This document shows, piece by piece, positions 1 to 7,625 of a stretch of DNA of 25,698 bases (position 1 is its first letter; each line of letters opens with the position of its first letter). Position numbers and translations under genes: made by a program. The stretch comes from Desulfovibrio sp. UBA6121 (GTDB lineage Bacteria; Desulfobacterota; Desulfovibrionia; Desulfovibrionales; Desulfovibrionaceae): positions 1 to 25,698 of the forward strand of contig DIVX01000053.1 of the NCBI GenBank assembly GCA_002422505.1, written 5' to 3'. The notes below the pieces were generated by a model. That model was not told the DNA's origin and ran no database searches. It worked only from the letters and a program-made list of their open reading frames with translations.

Positions 1-598
1 CTACCGCCTGAACGTCATCCCCCTGCGCCTGCCCGCCCTCAACGAACGCGGCGGCGATGTGCTCATTCTGGCAGAATATTTCGCCGCCAAGTACGCCACG
101 GCCTACGGCATGGGGCCGCAAGCCTTTGCCGAGGACGCCCGCTCCTGGCTGGCCGCCTACGACTGGCCCGGCAACGTGCGCGAGCTGCAAAACCTCATGG
201 AGCGCGCCGTGCTGCTGGCCCAGGGCGGGCCCATCCAGCAGCGGCACTTCCTGCTCGATGGCGACACCTGGGGCATAGACCTGCCCGAGGGCGACCCCGG
301 CGCAGAGGCCGCCGCGACCTGCGCTTCGCCCTGCGGCGGCCACGCTGGCCCAAATGCAGGCCCCCACAACGCAAACGGCCACGCGGACCCGGACCTGAAC
401 GCCCAGCCCACGCCCCCGGCCAACCTGCGCGAGGCCATGTCCGTCATGCCGCTGCACGAGATGGAGAAACAGCTCATCCTCAAAAGCCTGGACGAGACCA
501 GCGGCAACCGCACCCTGGCCGCCCAGCTGCTGGGCATCTCCGTGCGCACCCTGCGCAACAAGCTGAACGAGTACCGCGAGCAGGGACTGGAAGTATAA
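1..598 (+). CDS. Sigma-54-dependent transcriptional regulator, NtrC family (C-terminal part, 5' truncated)
   Basis: The reading frame is open from the window edge and codes for the last 198 or so residues of an enhancer-binding protein that activates sigma-54 RNA polymerase. It enters inside the AAA+ domain with YRLNVIPLRLPAL-ERGGDV, a hallmark of this family. The sensor-II segment YDWPGNVRELQNLMERAV follows. A low-complexity linker rich in Ala, Pro, Gly and Asn then leads to a C-terminal Fis-type helix-turn-helix (SGNRTLAAQLLGISVRTLRNKL). The N-terminal sensing domain lies outside the window, so the signal cannot be named; the layout fits NtrC or FlrC-like response regulators. Two sigma-54-type promoter elements occur in this window (10891 and 17335), but nothing shows that this protein acts on them. 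The stop is TAA at 596-598. Confidence 0.93.
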   Translation, partial: YRLNVIPLRLPALNERGGDVLILAEYFAAKYATAYGMGPQAFAEDARSWLAAYDWPGNVRELQNLMERAVLLAQGGPIQQRHFLLDGDTWGIDLPEGDPGAEAAATCASPCGGHAGPNAGPHNANGHADPDLNAQPTPPANLREAMSVMPLHEMEKQLILKSLDETSGNRTLAAQLLGISVRTLRNKLNEYREQGLEV

Positions 599-921
599 TA
601 TCTTTTCTGGGGCTCCGCCCCAGGCCCCGTTGGGGGGAATGATTCCCCCCAAACCCCCTCGTGCCAGCCGCTGCTTCGTGGCGGAAGCCGCCCCGAAGCA
701 GCGGCTGGAGCGTGTGGGGCAGGCAAGACGATTGCGCCTGGAAGGCTTGACCGGGCCGCTCTGTCAGACTATCCGCGCCGGAGTTTCTGGTCTGGCCTTG
801 CAGACCGGGAACTCCGGCGCCATGGGGATTCCAAAGGGAATCATTCCCTTTGGCGGGGTCAAGGGGCAGAGCCCCTTGGTTCCTGCCTCTACAACACCTA
901 ATCGCACCGTTTGGAGTTTCA
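599..921. repeat. Gene-free gap filled with consecutive palindromes
   Basis: I see no gene between the regulator and cysS. Six hairpin-forming sequences lie almost end to end: 607-623 (7-bp stem, TCC loop); 630-652 (11-bp arms around one G); 664-708 (15-bp plus 5-bp stems); 775-820 (about 19 paired positions, with G-T wobbles); 831-853 (11-bp arms around one C); and 861-877 (7-bp stem, AGA loop). None has a clear T-tract, so they do not look like ordinary terminators. The cores at 630-652 and 831-853 recur near 19.6 and 19.9 kb, which suggests a dispersed intergenic palindrome family. Confidence 0.8.
664..708. repeat. Long near-perfect inverted repeat
   Basis: Arms 664-678 and 694-708 are perfect 15-nt reverse complements. 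Inside them GGCGG (680-684) pairs with CCGCC (688-692) around an AAG loop, with one T-C mismatch (679/693). The predicted hairpin has 20 base pairs in 45 nt and lacks a T-tract on either side. Confidence 0.8.
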
Positions 922-2379
922 ATGCGCCTGTACAACACCCTTGGCCGCGCCAAGCAGGAATTCGTCCCCCAGCGCGGCAACGCCGTGTCCCTGTATGTTT
1001 GCGGCATCACGGCCTATGACTTCTGCCACATTGGGCATGCCCGTAGCGCGGTGGTTTTCGACGTGCTGGTGCGCTACCTGCGCTTCAAGGGCTATGACGT
1101 CACGTTTGTGCGCAACTTCACGGACGTGGACGACAAGATCATCAAGCGCTCCAATGAGGTTGGAGCGAGCTCGCAGGAGATCGCCGAGAAGTTCATCGGC
1201 GAATTCTACGTGGACATGGACGCGCTCGGCGTTTTGCGTGCGGACGTGGAGCCCAAGTGCACCGAGCACATCGCGGAGATGATCGCGCTCACGCAGGGGC
1301 TGATTGAAAGCGGGCACGCCTATGCCACCAAAAGCGGCGACGTGTATTTCAAGGTGCGCAGCTTCGAAGGCTACGGCAAGTTGTCTGGCCGCAATATTGA
1401 GGACCTGGTGAGCGGCGCGCGCGTGGAGCCCGGCGAGGAGAAGCTCGATCCCCTGGACTTCGCCCTGTGGAAGGCGGCCAAGCCGGGCGAGCCCTCCTGG
1501 GAAAGCCCCTGGGGCCTGGGGCGGCCGGGCTGGCACCTGGAGTGCAGCGCCATGAGCGAAAAGTACATGCCCCTGCCGCTGGACATCCACGGCGGCGGGC
1601 AGGATTTGGCCTTTCCGCACCACGAGAACGAGATAGCCCAGAGCGAGGCGGCCACCGGCAAGGAGTTCGCCAAGTTCTGGGTGCACAACGGCTTCGTGCA
1701 GATCAACTCCGAGAAGATGTCCAAGTCCTTGGGGAACTTTTTTACCATCCGCGACATTTTGGCCAAGTTTCTGCCGGAGACCCTGCGCTATTTCCTGCTG
1801 ACCATGCACTACAGAAGCCCGCTGGACTTCTCCTTTGAGGCTCTGGAAGAAGGGGAAAAGGGCGTGCGCCGAATTTATACGGCGCTGGCGCAGGTGGACG
1901 CGGCCCTGGCCGGGACGAAATGGTCCAAGACGCCCCTGCCGCAGGATATTCTGGACGAGCAGGCCGGGTACGAGCAGGGCTTTGTGGAAGCCTTTGAGGA
2001 CGACCTGAACACCGCCGCCGCCCTGGGGCACCTGTTCGGCATGGTGCGCCTGGCGGGCCGCGTGCTGGACGATAAAGCCCTGCGCAAGGCCGAGGCCGGG
2101 CGCGATTTGCTTGCGCGCATCCGCGCCGAGGTGGGCAAGTGGGCTGGGGTGCTGGGCGTGTTCGGCTTGGACCCGGAGGCATTTTTGGCGCAGCTCAAGG
2201 ATTGCCGGGCCGCGCGCGCGGGCATAGACCCGGTCACGGTGGAGGCCCTGCTGGCCGCGCGCCTTGAGGCCAGAAAAGCCAAGGACTTCGCCCGCTCCGA
2301 CGCCATCCGCGACGAGTTGGCCGCCCTGCAGGTGGAGGTCAAAGACACGCCGCAGGGCCAGGCCTGGGACGTGTTGTAA
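922..2379 (+). CDS. cysS: Cysteinyl-tRNA synthetase
   Basis: Class I aminoacyl-tRNA synthetase that charges tRNA-Cys with cysteine using ATP in the cytoplasm. The ATG at 922 was chosen because it gives the canonical N-terminus MRLYNTLGRAK and is preceded by TGGAG at 912-916; the frame stays open upstream, but that part resembles no CysRS. The product is 485 residues, normal for the family. Cys27 begins the zinc-ligand set, HIGH is at residues 36-39, and the zinc region continues with WHLECSAM and GGGQDLAFPHHENE. The KMSKS loop is at residues 265-269. The C-terminal helical anticodon-binding part is complete. mntP starts 16 nt after the stop, so the two genes are probably co-transcribed. Confidence 0.98.
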   Translation: MRLYNTLGRAKQEFVPQRGNAVSLYVCGITAYDFCHIGHARSAVVFDVLVRYLRFKGYDVTFVRNFTDVDDKIIKRSNEVGASSQEIAEKFIGEFYVDMDALGVLRADVEPKCTEHIAEMIALTQGLIESGHAYATKSGDVYFKVRSFEGYGKLSGRNIEDLVSGARVEPGEEKLDPLDFALWKAAKPGEPSWESPWGLGRPGWHLECSAMSEKYMPLPLDIHGGGQDLAFPHHENEIAQSEAATGKEFAKFWVHNGFVQINSEKMSKSLGNFFTIRDILAKFLPETLRYFLLTMHYRSPLDFSFEALEEGEKGVRRIYTALAQVDAALAGTKWSKTPLPQDILDEQAGYEQGFVEAFEDDLNTAAALGHLFGMVRLAGRVLDDKALRKAEAGRDLLARIRAEVGKWAGVLGVFGLDPEAFLAQLKDCRAARAGIDPVTVEALLAARLEARKAKDFARSDAIRDELAALQVEVKDTPQGQAWDVL

Positions 2380-2395
2380 GCCGGACGGCGCAACC

Positions 2396-2977
2396 ATGCC
2401 CTTTGTGACGCTCTTCGCCATCGCCGTGGCCCTGGCCATGGACGCCTTTGCCGTGGCCCTGGCCACGGGCATTTGCCTGGGCCGGGCGCGCACGGCGCAA
2501 ACCCTGCGCATGGCCGCAGCCTTCGGGCTGTTCCAGGCCGCCATGCCGGTGCTCGGCTGGCTGCTGGGCCTCACCGTGCGCGAGCACATCGAGGCCTACG
2601 ACCACTGGACGGCCTTTGCCCTGCTGGCGCTGGTGGGCGGCAAAATGATTTGGGAGGCCCTGGCGGGCGGCGAGGATGACGCCGCGTGCAGGCCCAAGGA
2701 CCCCACCCAGGGCCTGCAACTGCTGGTGCTGGCCCTGGCCACCAGCATCGACGCGCTGGCGGTGGGCCTTTCCTTCGCGGTGCTGGGGCAAAACATCTGG
2801 CTGCCCGCCCTGGTCATCGGCGTGGTGTGCTTTGCGCTCACGGCGCTGGGCGTCAGAATCGGCTGTCTGGTGGGTCGGGCTGCGGCAATCAGCCGCTACG
2901 CGGAGCTGGTGGGCGGCGTGGTGCTCGTGGGCATCGGCCTCAAAATTCTGGCGGAGCACCGGGCTTTGCCTTTCTAG
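2396..2977 (+). CDS. mntP: Putative manganese efflux pump MntP
   Basis: Inner-membrane protein of the MntP (DUF204) family, whose characterised members export Mn2+ and protect against manganese excess. The 193-residue product has the usual length and about six hydrophobic helices in two homologous halves. Each half carries the conserved acidic signature, AMDAFAVALATG (Asp16) and SIDALAVGLSFAVLG, thought to line the cation path. The ATG at 2396 is the first start giving a clean membrane helix; only a weak GGACGG precedes it, which fits translational coupling to cysS 16 nt upstream. No yybP-ykoY-type manganese riboswitch can sit in so short a gap, so any metal control would have to act at the cysS promoter or elsewhere. 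Confidence 0.93.
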   Translation: MPFVTLFAIAVALAMDAFAVALATGICLGRARTAQTLRMAAAFGLFQAAMPVLGWLLGLTVREHIEAYDHWTAFALLALVGGKMIWEALAGGEDDAACRPKDPTQGLQLLVLALATSIDALAVGLSFAVLGQNIWLPALVIGVVCFALTALGVRIGCLVGRAAAISRYAELVGGVVLVGIGLKILAEHRALPF

Positions 2978-3401
2978 CTTCTTATCCTCAAAGCCCGTAT
3001 TTACAATCCACAAAATGCCAGCCCTTCTTGCGGGGATGGCAGTGCTGGCCACAGCACGCCGGCGCCGAACTTTTTGTAAAACACTTCCAAAAACGCAACG
3101 CAAAGGGGGCTTTCGCCGGGCTCGCCTCCCTTCCTCTGCCGTGGAATGCTTGCGCGCGGGGTGATCTCCCTGACCTGGGCCGCTGGCCCGCTGCGGCGCA
3201 AGGCGCAAGAGGCGGCACGAAACATGCCGCAGAATAGGACGCGAGAGACGGCGCGCCCAGGCCCCGCAAGACCCAGCCCAGTCCGAACCTCTGCCCTGCC
3301 CTTCTGAAAGACGCGGCCCCGGCGGCGCTTTCCTCCCACTGTTCCTTTGCCCTGCCGAGTCCGTGTCCCTTCAGACCGGGCCCCTTCAGACCGGGCCCGG
3401 T
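2978..3401. other. 424-bp gap with no recognisable gene
   Basis: The gap lies between the convergent ends of mntP and queH. Frames crossing it have no ribosome-binding site or recognisable product. It holds a 6-bp hairpin GTGCTG-GCCA-CAGCAC near 3050, followed by GCCGGCGCCG and a short T-run (a weak terminator candidate for mntP). Beside queH lie two tandem copies of CCCTTCAGACCGGG (3367-3380 and 3382-3395) overlapping the palindrome ACCGGGCCCGGT (3390-3401). I looked for RNase P RNA and tRNA signatures and found none convincing. Confidence 0.5.
3367..3401. repeat. 15-bp-period direct repeat plus palindrome at the queH 3' end
   Basis: CCCTTCAGACCGGG occurs at 3367-3380 and again at 3382-3395 with a single C between. 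The second copy runs into the perfect 12-bp palindrome ACCGGGCCCGGT at 3390-3401, immediately next to the queH stop codon (minus strand). Confidence 0.75.
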
Positions 3402-4124
3402 TTAGGCCTTGAGCGCAATCTTCTTGCGGTAGCGGTCGTGCTCGGAGAGCACGCAGCCGCAATATGGCTGGCGGTAAATCTCCCACTCCTTGGACAGGCG
3501 GATGCCCTCGTGCCAGCCGACGCGGAAGTCCTCGCCCAGAAAGTCCAAGCCCTGGCCCGCGTGGCGCTGGCCCGCGTCCAAAATGGCCTGGTGGTTCTGG
3601 TAGCGGCTGTACAGAAGCGTGCTGCTGAAACGCACAAAGCCCAGCTGCCGCGCGGCCCGGGCCGAGCGCGCCAGGCGCAGGTCGTAGCACAGCGCGCAGC
3701 GCCGCGACATGTCGTTCATGTCTGGCCCCAGCACCGCCACGGCCAGCAGCCAACGCGCCGGGTCTGCGGCGGACAAGTCAGCGGCAGGGTCCAAGGCCGG
3801 ATCGGCAGGCGCGGGGGCCAGCTCACCCAATGACGCTGCACCCGCATGGGCAGCGGGCGCGCCAGGCGCAGGCACGCCAAGAACGGATCCGGCGGGCGCG
3901 GGCGCTTCAATTTCGTCCTGATCCGGCAGAATCACCGGCACGCTCAAACGCTGGGCCACGGCCAGCAGCCCCTCGCGGCGGCGCAGATACTCCGTCAGCG
4001 GGTGGATGTTGGGATTGTAGAAGTAGAGCGTGGGCGCAAGGCCCAGGTCGAGCAGGCGCAGCACGGGCGTGATGCTGCACGGTCCGCAACAGGCGTGAAG
4101 CAGAATGGCGTCGGGGGTGCTCAT
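3402..4124 (-). CDS. queH: Epoxyqueuosine reductase QueH (DUF208 family)
   Basis: Predicted to reduce epoxyqueuosine to queuosine at the wobble position of GUN-anticodon tRNAs, the last step of queuosine synthesis. QueH is the non-orthologous replacement for the cobalamin enzyme QueG. The family cysteines are present: HACCGPC at residues 10-16 (Cys12, Cys13, Cys16), the CxxC Cys143/Cys146, and YCGC near the C-terminus; these hold an iron-sulfur cluster and a metal. The ATG at 4124 is preceded by GGAG at 7 nt. The product has 240 residues, longer than usual because residues about 72-121 are an Ala/Pro-rich insertion inside the fold. It follows RNase E/G on the same strand by 75 nt, so the tRNA- and RNA-related genes may share a transcript. 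Confidence 0.9.
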   Translation of the reverse strand: MSTPDAILLHACCGPCSITPVLRLLDLGLAPTLYFYNPNIHPLTEYLRRREGLLAVAQRLSVPVILPDQDEIEAPAPAGSVLGVPAPGAPAAHAGAASLGELAPAPADPALDPAADLSAADPARWLLAVAVLGPDMNDMSRRCALCYDLRLARSARAARQLGFVRFSSTLLYSRYQNHQAILDAGQRHAGQGLDFLGEDFRVGWHEGIRLSKEWEIYRQPYCGCVLSEHDRYRKKIALKA

Positions 4125-4199
4125 GGGGGGGCTCCGGCAAAATGGGGGCAGAACGGGAAGGCGCGGCAACGCCCCCCCGCCCGATCAAAAACGTCTGCT

Positions 4200-6362
4200 C
4201 TAGGGTTGCTTGGTATCGACCACAATCTCCACGCGGGTATCCACGCGGGCGCCCATTTCGGTGAGCAGCTCGCGCTTGTTGTTCAGCATGTAGAGGGCCA
4301 GCTCCTGGCCCACGGGCACCTGCAGCGGGTTGGGGCAGCCCGGACGGCGCAGCAGGCGGTGGATGGTCTTCATGGTCTGCATGGCCTGCCACTCCAGGTT
4401 GCGGCGAAGGCCCGTGCCGCCGCAGCAGGGGCAGGGTTCGGTGGACACGCTGATGGCCGAGGAGCCCAGGCGCTGGCGCACCAGCTCCATGAGCCCAAAG
4501 GGCGAAATGCCGGAAACATCGGTGCGCGCGCGGTCTATTTTGAGGGCCTGGCGCATGATTTTTTCCACCTCACGCAGGTGCTTGCCGTCCTTCATTTCGA
4601 TGAAGTCGATGACGATCTGCCCGCCGATGTCGCGCAGGCGCAACTGCCGGGCTATCTCCACGGCGGCCTCGGTGTTGGTTTTAAGCGCCATCTTGGCGAA
4701 GCTTTGCTCCCCGCCAATCTTGCCGGAGTTGATGTCCACGCTGGTGAGGGCCTCGGTGTGGTCGAACACCAGCCGCCCGCCGGAGGGCAGGGTGACCTCG
4801 CGGGAATAGATCTGCTCCACCTGCTTGGTGAGGCCGAAGCGCTCCCACAGGGTGCGGTCGTGCTCGGTGTGGACCTTGACCATGTCTGGGCTTTTGGGAA
4901 AGGCCAGGGCCACGTACTCGCGAATCTGCGCGGCGGTGTCCGGGTCGTCCACCCAGACCTCGCTGACCTCCTGGGTCAGATAGTCGCGCGCGGCGCGCAC
5001 GGAAAGCTCCATTTCCTTGTACACCAGCGCCGGGGCCTTCTCGGTCTGCACCTTCTTCTTTATGTCGGTCCAAAGGCGGTGCAGGTACTTGTAGTCGCGC
5101 ATAAGCTCTGTTTTTACGCGGCCAATGCCCGCCGTGCGCACAATAAGCCCCACGCCGTCGGGCGGGGAAATCTGGTCGATGACGCCCTTGAGGCGTTCGC
5201 GCTCCTTCTCGTCCTCTATCTTGCGGGAGACGCCTTGCTGGTCGCGCCCCAGGGTGTACACAAAGTAGCGCCCCGGCAGGGAAAGATAGCTGGTGACAAA
5301 GGCGCCCTTCTTGCCGGTGGGTTCCTTCACCACCTGCACCAGCACCTCCTGCCCGGCCTTGAGCACCTTTTGCATCAGTGGGTAGCGCGCGCCTTTTTTG
5401 AGGGGATAGGAGCCCTGGTAGTATTCCGGGTGCACTTCGTCGATTTGCAGAAAGCCGTTTCTTTCCGCGCCGTAGTTCACAAAGGCGGCCTGCAGGGCGG
5501 AATCGATGTTGTGGATGTAGCCTTTGTAGATGTTGCCCTTGGCCTTGGCCTGGTGCAGCATCTCCACGTAATATTCCTGCACCGCGCCGTCCTCGGTAAG
5601 AACCACCTCCACCAGCTCGCCGGGCAGCACGCCGATGAACATCTTCTTGCGCTTCTTCTTGCAGTCCGCAGCCTTGGACGGGCCTTCCTCAAGCTCCTGC
5701 GCCTCGGCGCAGGCGGGGTCGTCGCCCTGGCCCTGGCTTGCGCCCTGGCCGACATCCTGGCCGGGCTCCACGCCCTGCTTGGCCTTGCCGCCGCGCCTGC
5801 CCCGGCTGCGGGGGCGGCTCTTTGCGGGCTGGTCTTCGGCGTCCTTGGCGGCGGGCTCCTGTGCGGCCTCGCTTCCTGCCGGGCCAAGGCCGTAGGCTGC
5901 GTCTATTTCCTGGGCGGCGCTGCCCGCCTTGGCGGCTTGGCTTGCTTTGGAGGCCGGGCCGGGCCGGTTTGCGCCGCGCGGCGCGCCCTGCCCTGCGGAA
6001 GCCTTGGCGGTTGCCTGGGAGCCTGCCGGAGCGGCGGCCTCTGCCAAGAACTCCGCCTGCGGCTCCGGCGAGGCGTCCTGCGGCGTGGCCGCGCCCTCGG
6101 CGGGCTTGCGCTTGCGGCCCCTGCCGCCGCGCCGACCGCGCGAGCGCTTGGCGGGCTTGGGTTCCTGGCCCTCGGCTGCGGCATGGTCCGCGCCGACATG
6201 GCCCGCGCCGACATGATCCGCGCCGGAAGACTCCGCTTGTTGCGGCGTTGAAAGGGCTGAGGCAGCGGAAGAAGCCGGGGTGTTGTCTGTCTGGGGTGTG
6301 GTCGCAGGGGCCTTTGGGGCGTCCGCCGGGGCGGAAGGCCGGTCGTCTTGGGAATCGGTCAT
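4200..6362 (-). CDS. Rne/Rng family ribonuclease (RNase E/G) with long N-terminal extension
   Basis: Endoribonuclease that cuts single-stranded A/U-rich RNA during mRNA decay and rRNA/tRNA maturation. The ATG at 6362 has GAGG seven nt upstream, giving 720 residues. Residues 1-240 are low complexity (Ala, Gln, Glu, Lys, Arg), with two arginine-rich blocks (RSRGRRGGRGRKRK and RSRGRRGGK) and a short repeat based on GADHVGA. The catalytic core starts at KMFIGVLPGE (Met241) with the S1 domain. The metal-binding aspartates are Asp543 (SVDINSGK) and Asp586 (VIDFIEMKD), 43 residues apart as in E. coli RNase E. The zinc-link CPCC is at residues 644-647. There is no C-terminal degradosome scaffold, so the disordered RNA-binding arm appears to sit at the N-terminus instead. 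Confidence 0.95.
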   Translation of the reverse strand: MTDSQDDRPSAPADAPKAPATTPQTDNTPASSAASALSTPQQAESSGADHVGAGHVGADHAAAEGQEPKPAKRSRGRRGGRGRKRKPAEGAATPQDASPEPQAEFLAEAAAPAGSQATAKASAGQGAPRGANRPGPASKASQAAKAGSAAQEIDAAYGLGPAGSEAAQEPAAKDAEDQPAKSRPRSRGRRGGKAKQGVEPGQDVGQGASQGQGDDPACAEAQELEEGPSKAADCKKKRKKMFIGVLPGELVEVVLTEDGAVQEYYVEMLHQAKAKGNIYKGYIHNIDSALQAAFVNYGAERNGFLQIDEVHPEYYQGSYPLKKGARYPLMQKVLKAGQEVLVQVVKEPTGKKGAFVTSYLSLPGRYFVYTLGRDQQGVSRKIEDEKERERLKGVIDQISPPDGVGLIVRTAGIGRVKTELMRDYKYLHRLWTDIKKKVQTEKAPALVYKEMELSVRAARDYLTQEVSEVWVDDPDTAAQIREYVALAFPKSPDMVKVHTEHDRTLWERFGLTKQVEQIYSREVTLPSGGRLVFDHTEALTSVDINSGKIGGEQSFAKMALKTNTEAAVEIARQLRLRDIGGQIVIDFIEMKDGKHLREVEKIMRQALKIDRARTDVSGISPFGLMELVRQRLGSSAISVSTEPCPCCGGTGLRRNLEWQAMQTMKTIHRLLRRPGCPNPLQVPVGQELALYMLNNKRELLTEMGARVDTRVEIVVDTKQP

Positions 6363-6463
6363 GAAAAAACCTCGGTCCATAAGAAATTTCAAGAAATTCG
6401 GCCTGCGCGCACGCTGCGGCAGCAGGACCTCGTCATGGGGGGCAAAGCCCGCCTGGGGCGGCC

Positions 6464-7477
6464 TTAGCCGCGCGCCTGGTAGTAGACGTCTGCGGCGTTG
6501 CCGCCCGGCCCGGCGTCGTCCTGGCGGATTTCTTCCACCAGGCTCTGCCCAAGAAGCTCCGCCAGGGCCCGCAACACAAGGGCGGGCTCCGCCAGGAGCG
6601 CTTTCGAAAGTTGCGCCGCCGTTTGCGGCCTGCGCGCCAGGGAGGCCTGGATGCGCGCACGGACTTCGTCCAGGGACATGTCCCCGCACTGTTCTTGCCT
6701 CTTTTCCGCGCGTCCTGCAAGCGCAGACGCCGCTTTGGGCTGCAACTGCGCGCCGCTGCCCAGCCTGTGCCGCCAGCGCGCCAGCGTGGCCGCGTCCACC
6801 GGCTTGGCCCAGGCCTCTGTGCCCGGGCGCGACAAGGTCGTCACGTCCACGCGGTGCGGCGCAAGCTCCGCGCAGTAGGCGGCCAGCCGCTCCAGGTTGG
6901 CTTCGGAATCGTTGACGCCCGCCACCAGCAGCACTTCCAGGTACACCTTGGCCGCGCTCTGCCGCCGGAAGGCCAGCACCCCCTGGGCGATGGCCGCGCA
7001 ATCCAGGGCCGGGTGCCCCCGGTTCACGCGGGCGAACTCTTGCGGCACCAGGGAATCCAGGCTGGGCAGCACCATGTCGGCCAGGGCCAGCTCGGCGCGC
7101 ACCTGGGCGTCGGTCACCAGGCTGGCGTTTGTCAGCACGGCCACGGGCACGCCGGGCAAAATGCCGCGCACGCCCCGGATGATTTGCGCCAGCTCGCTGT
7201 TCAGGGTGGGCTCGCCCATACCCCCCAGGGTCACGGCATCCGGCAGGGGCTCGCCGCGCTTTTTGCGCCCGGCCTCCCAGGCGCGCAGTTCGTTCAGCAG
7301 CACCTCGGCGGGAACATACGGCGCGCGCGCAAGCGTCAAGCGCTCCAGCGGGCCGGATTCGCAATACGCGCAGTTCATGGAGCAGATGCGCGCCCCAAGC
7401 AGATCGAGCCCCAGGGAGCGGCCCAAACGACCGGACAGGACCGGCCCAAAAACGTAGCGGAACGCGCCCTCTTCCAT
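6464..7477 (-). CDS. Radical SAM protein (COG0731-like) with C-terminal winged helix
   Basis: The 337-residue product carries the radical SAM cluster motif CSMNCAYC (Cys32, Cys36, Cys39), which binds a [4Fe-4S] cluster and S-adenosylmethionine. GGMGEPTLN follows, the expected glycine-rich SAM-contact segment, and the barrel continues through LLVAGVNDSEANL. The overall pattern resembles Fe-S oxidoreductases of COG0731, the group that includes wyosine-type tRNA enzymes, but I cannot assign a substrate. Residues from about 275 on (SLDEVRARIQASLARRPQTAAQLSKALL...) look like a winged helix. The ATG at 7477 has AAGGG upstream. The gene is divergent from trmI (148 nt) and lies 101 nt upstream of RNase E/G on the same strand, so a role in RNA modification is plausible but only inferred. 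Confidence 0.85.
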   Translation of the reverse strand: MEEGAFRYVFGPVLSGRLGRSLGLDLLGARICSMNCAYCESGPLERLTLARAPYVPAEVLLNELRAWEAGRKKRGEPLPDAVTLGGMGEPTLNSELAQIIRGVRGILPGVPVAVLTNASLVTDAQVRAELALADMVLPSLDSLVPQEFARVNRGHPALDCAAIAQGVLAFRRQSAAKVYLEVLLVAGVNDSEANLERLAAYCAELAPHRVDVTTLSRPGTEAWAKPVDAATLARWRHRLGSGAQLQPKAASALAGRAEKRQEQCGDMSLDEVRARIQASLARRPQTAAQLSKALLAEPALVLRALAELLGQSLVEEIRQDDAGPGGNAADVYYQARG

Positions 7478-7625
7478 TGCTTTCCCTTCTTTCTTTCCGG
7501 CTGCGGCCACGAGACCGGCGCACGCGGCGGCTTGACGCAAGGCCACGCGCCCTGTAGGCCCCTTGGCAACGCAGAGACGATTGCGCGGCGCGGCTTTTTC
7601 GCGCCCGCAGCCACCCGGAGGAATC

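Noticed and set aside
2380..2395. Manganese riboswitch before mntP
   Set aside because: The gap to cysS is only 16 nt, too short for a yybP-ykoY element.
2978..3401. Possible RNase P or other structural RNA on the minus strand (GGGAGGAAAG near 3330)
   Set aside because: Only a short piece resembles the P4 region, and the conserved ACAGAA and 3' P4 partner are not found.
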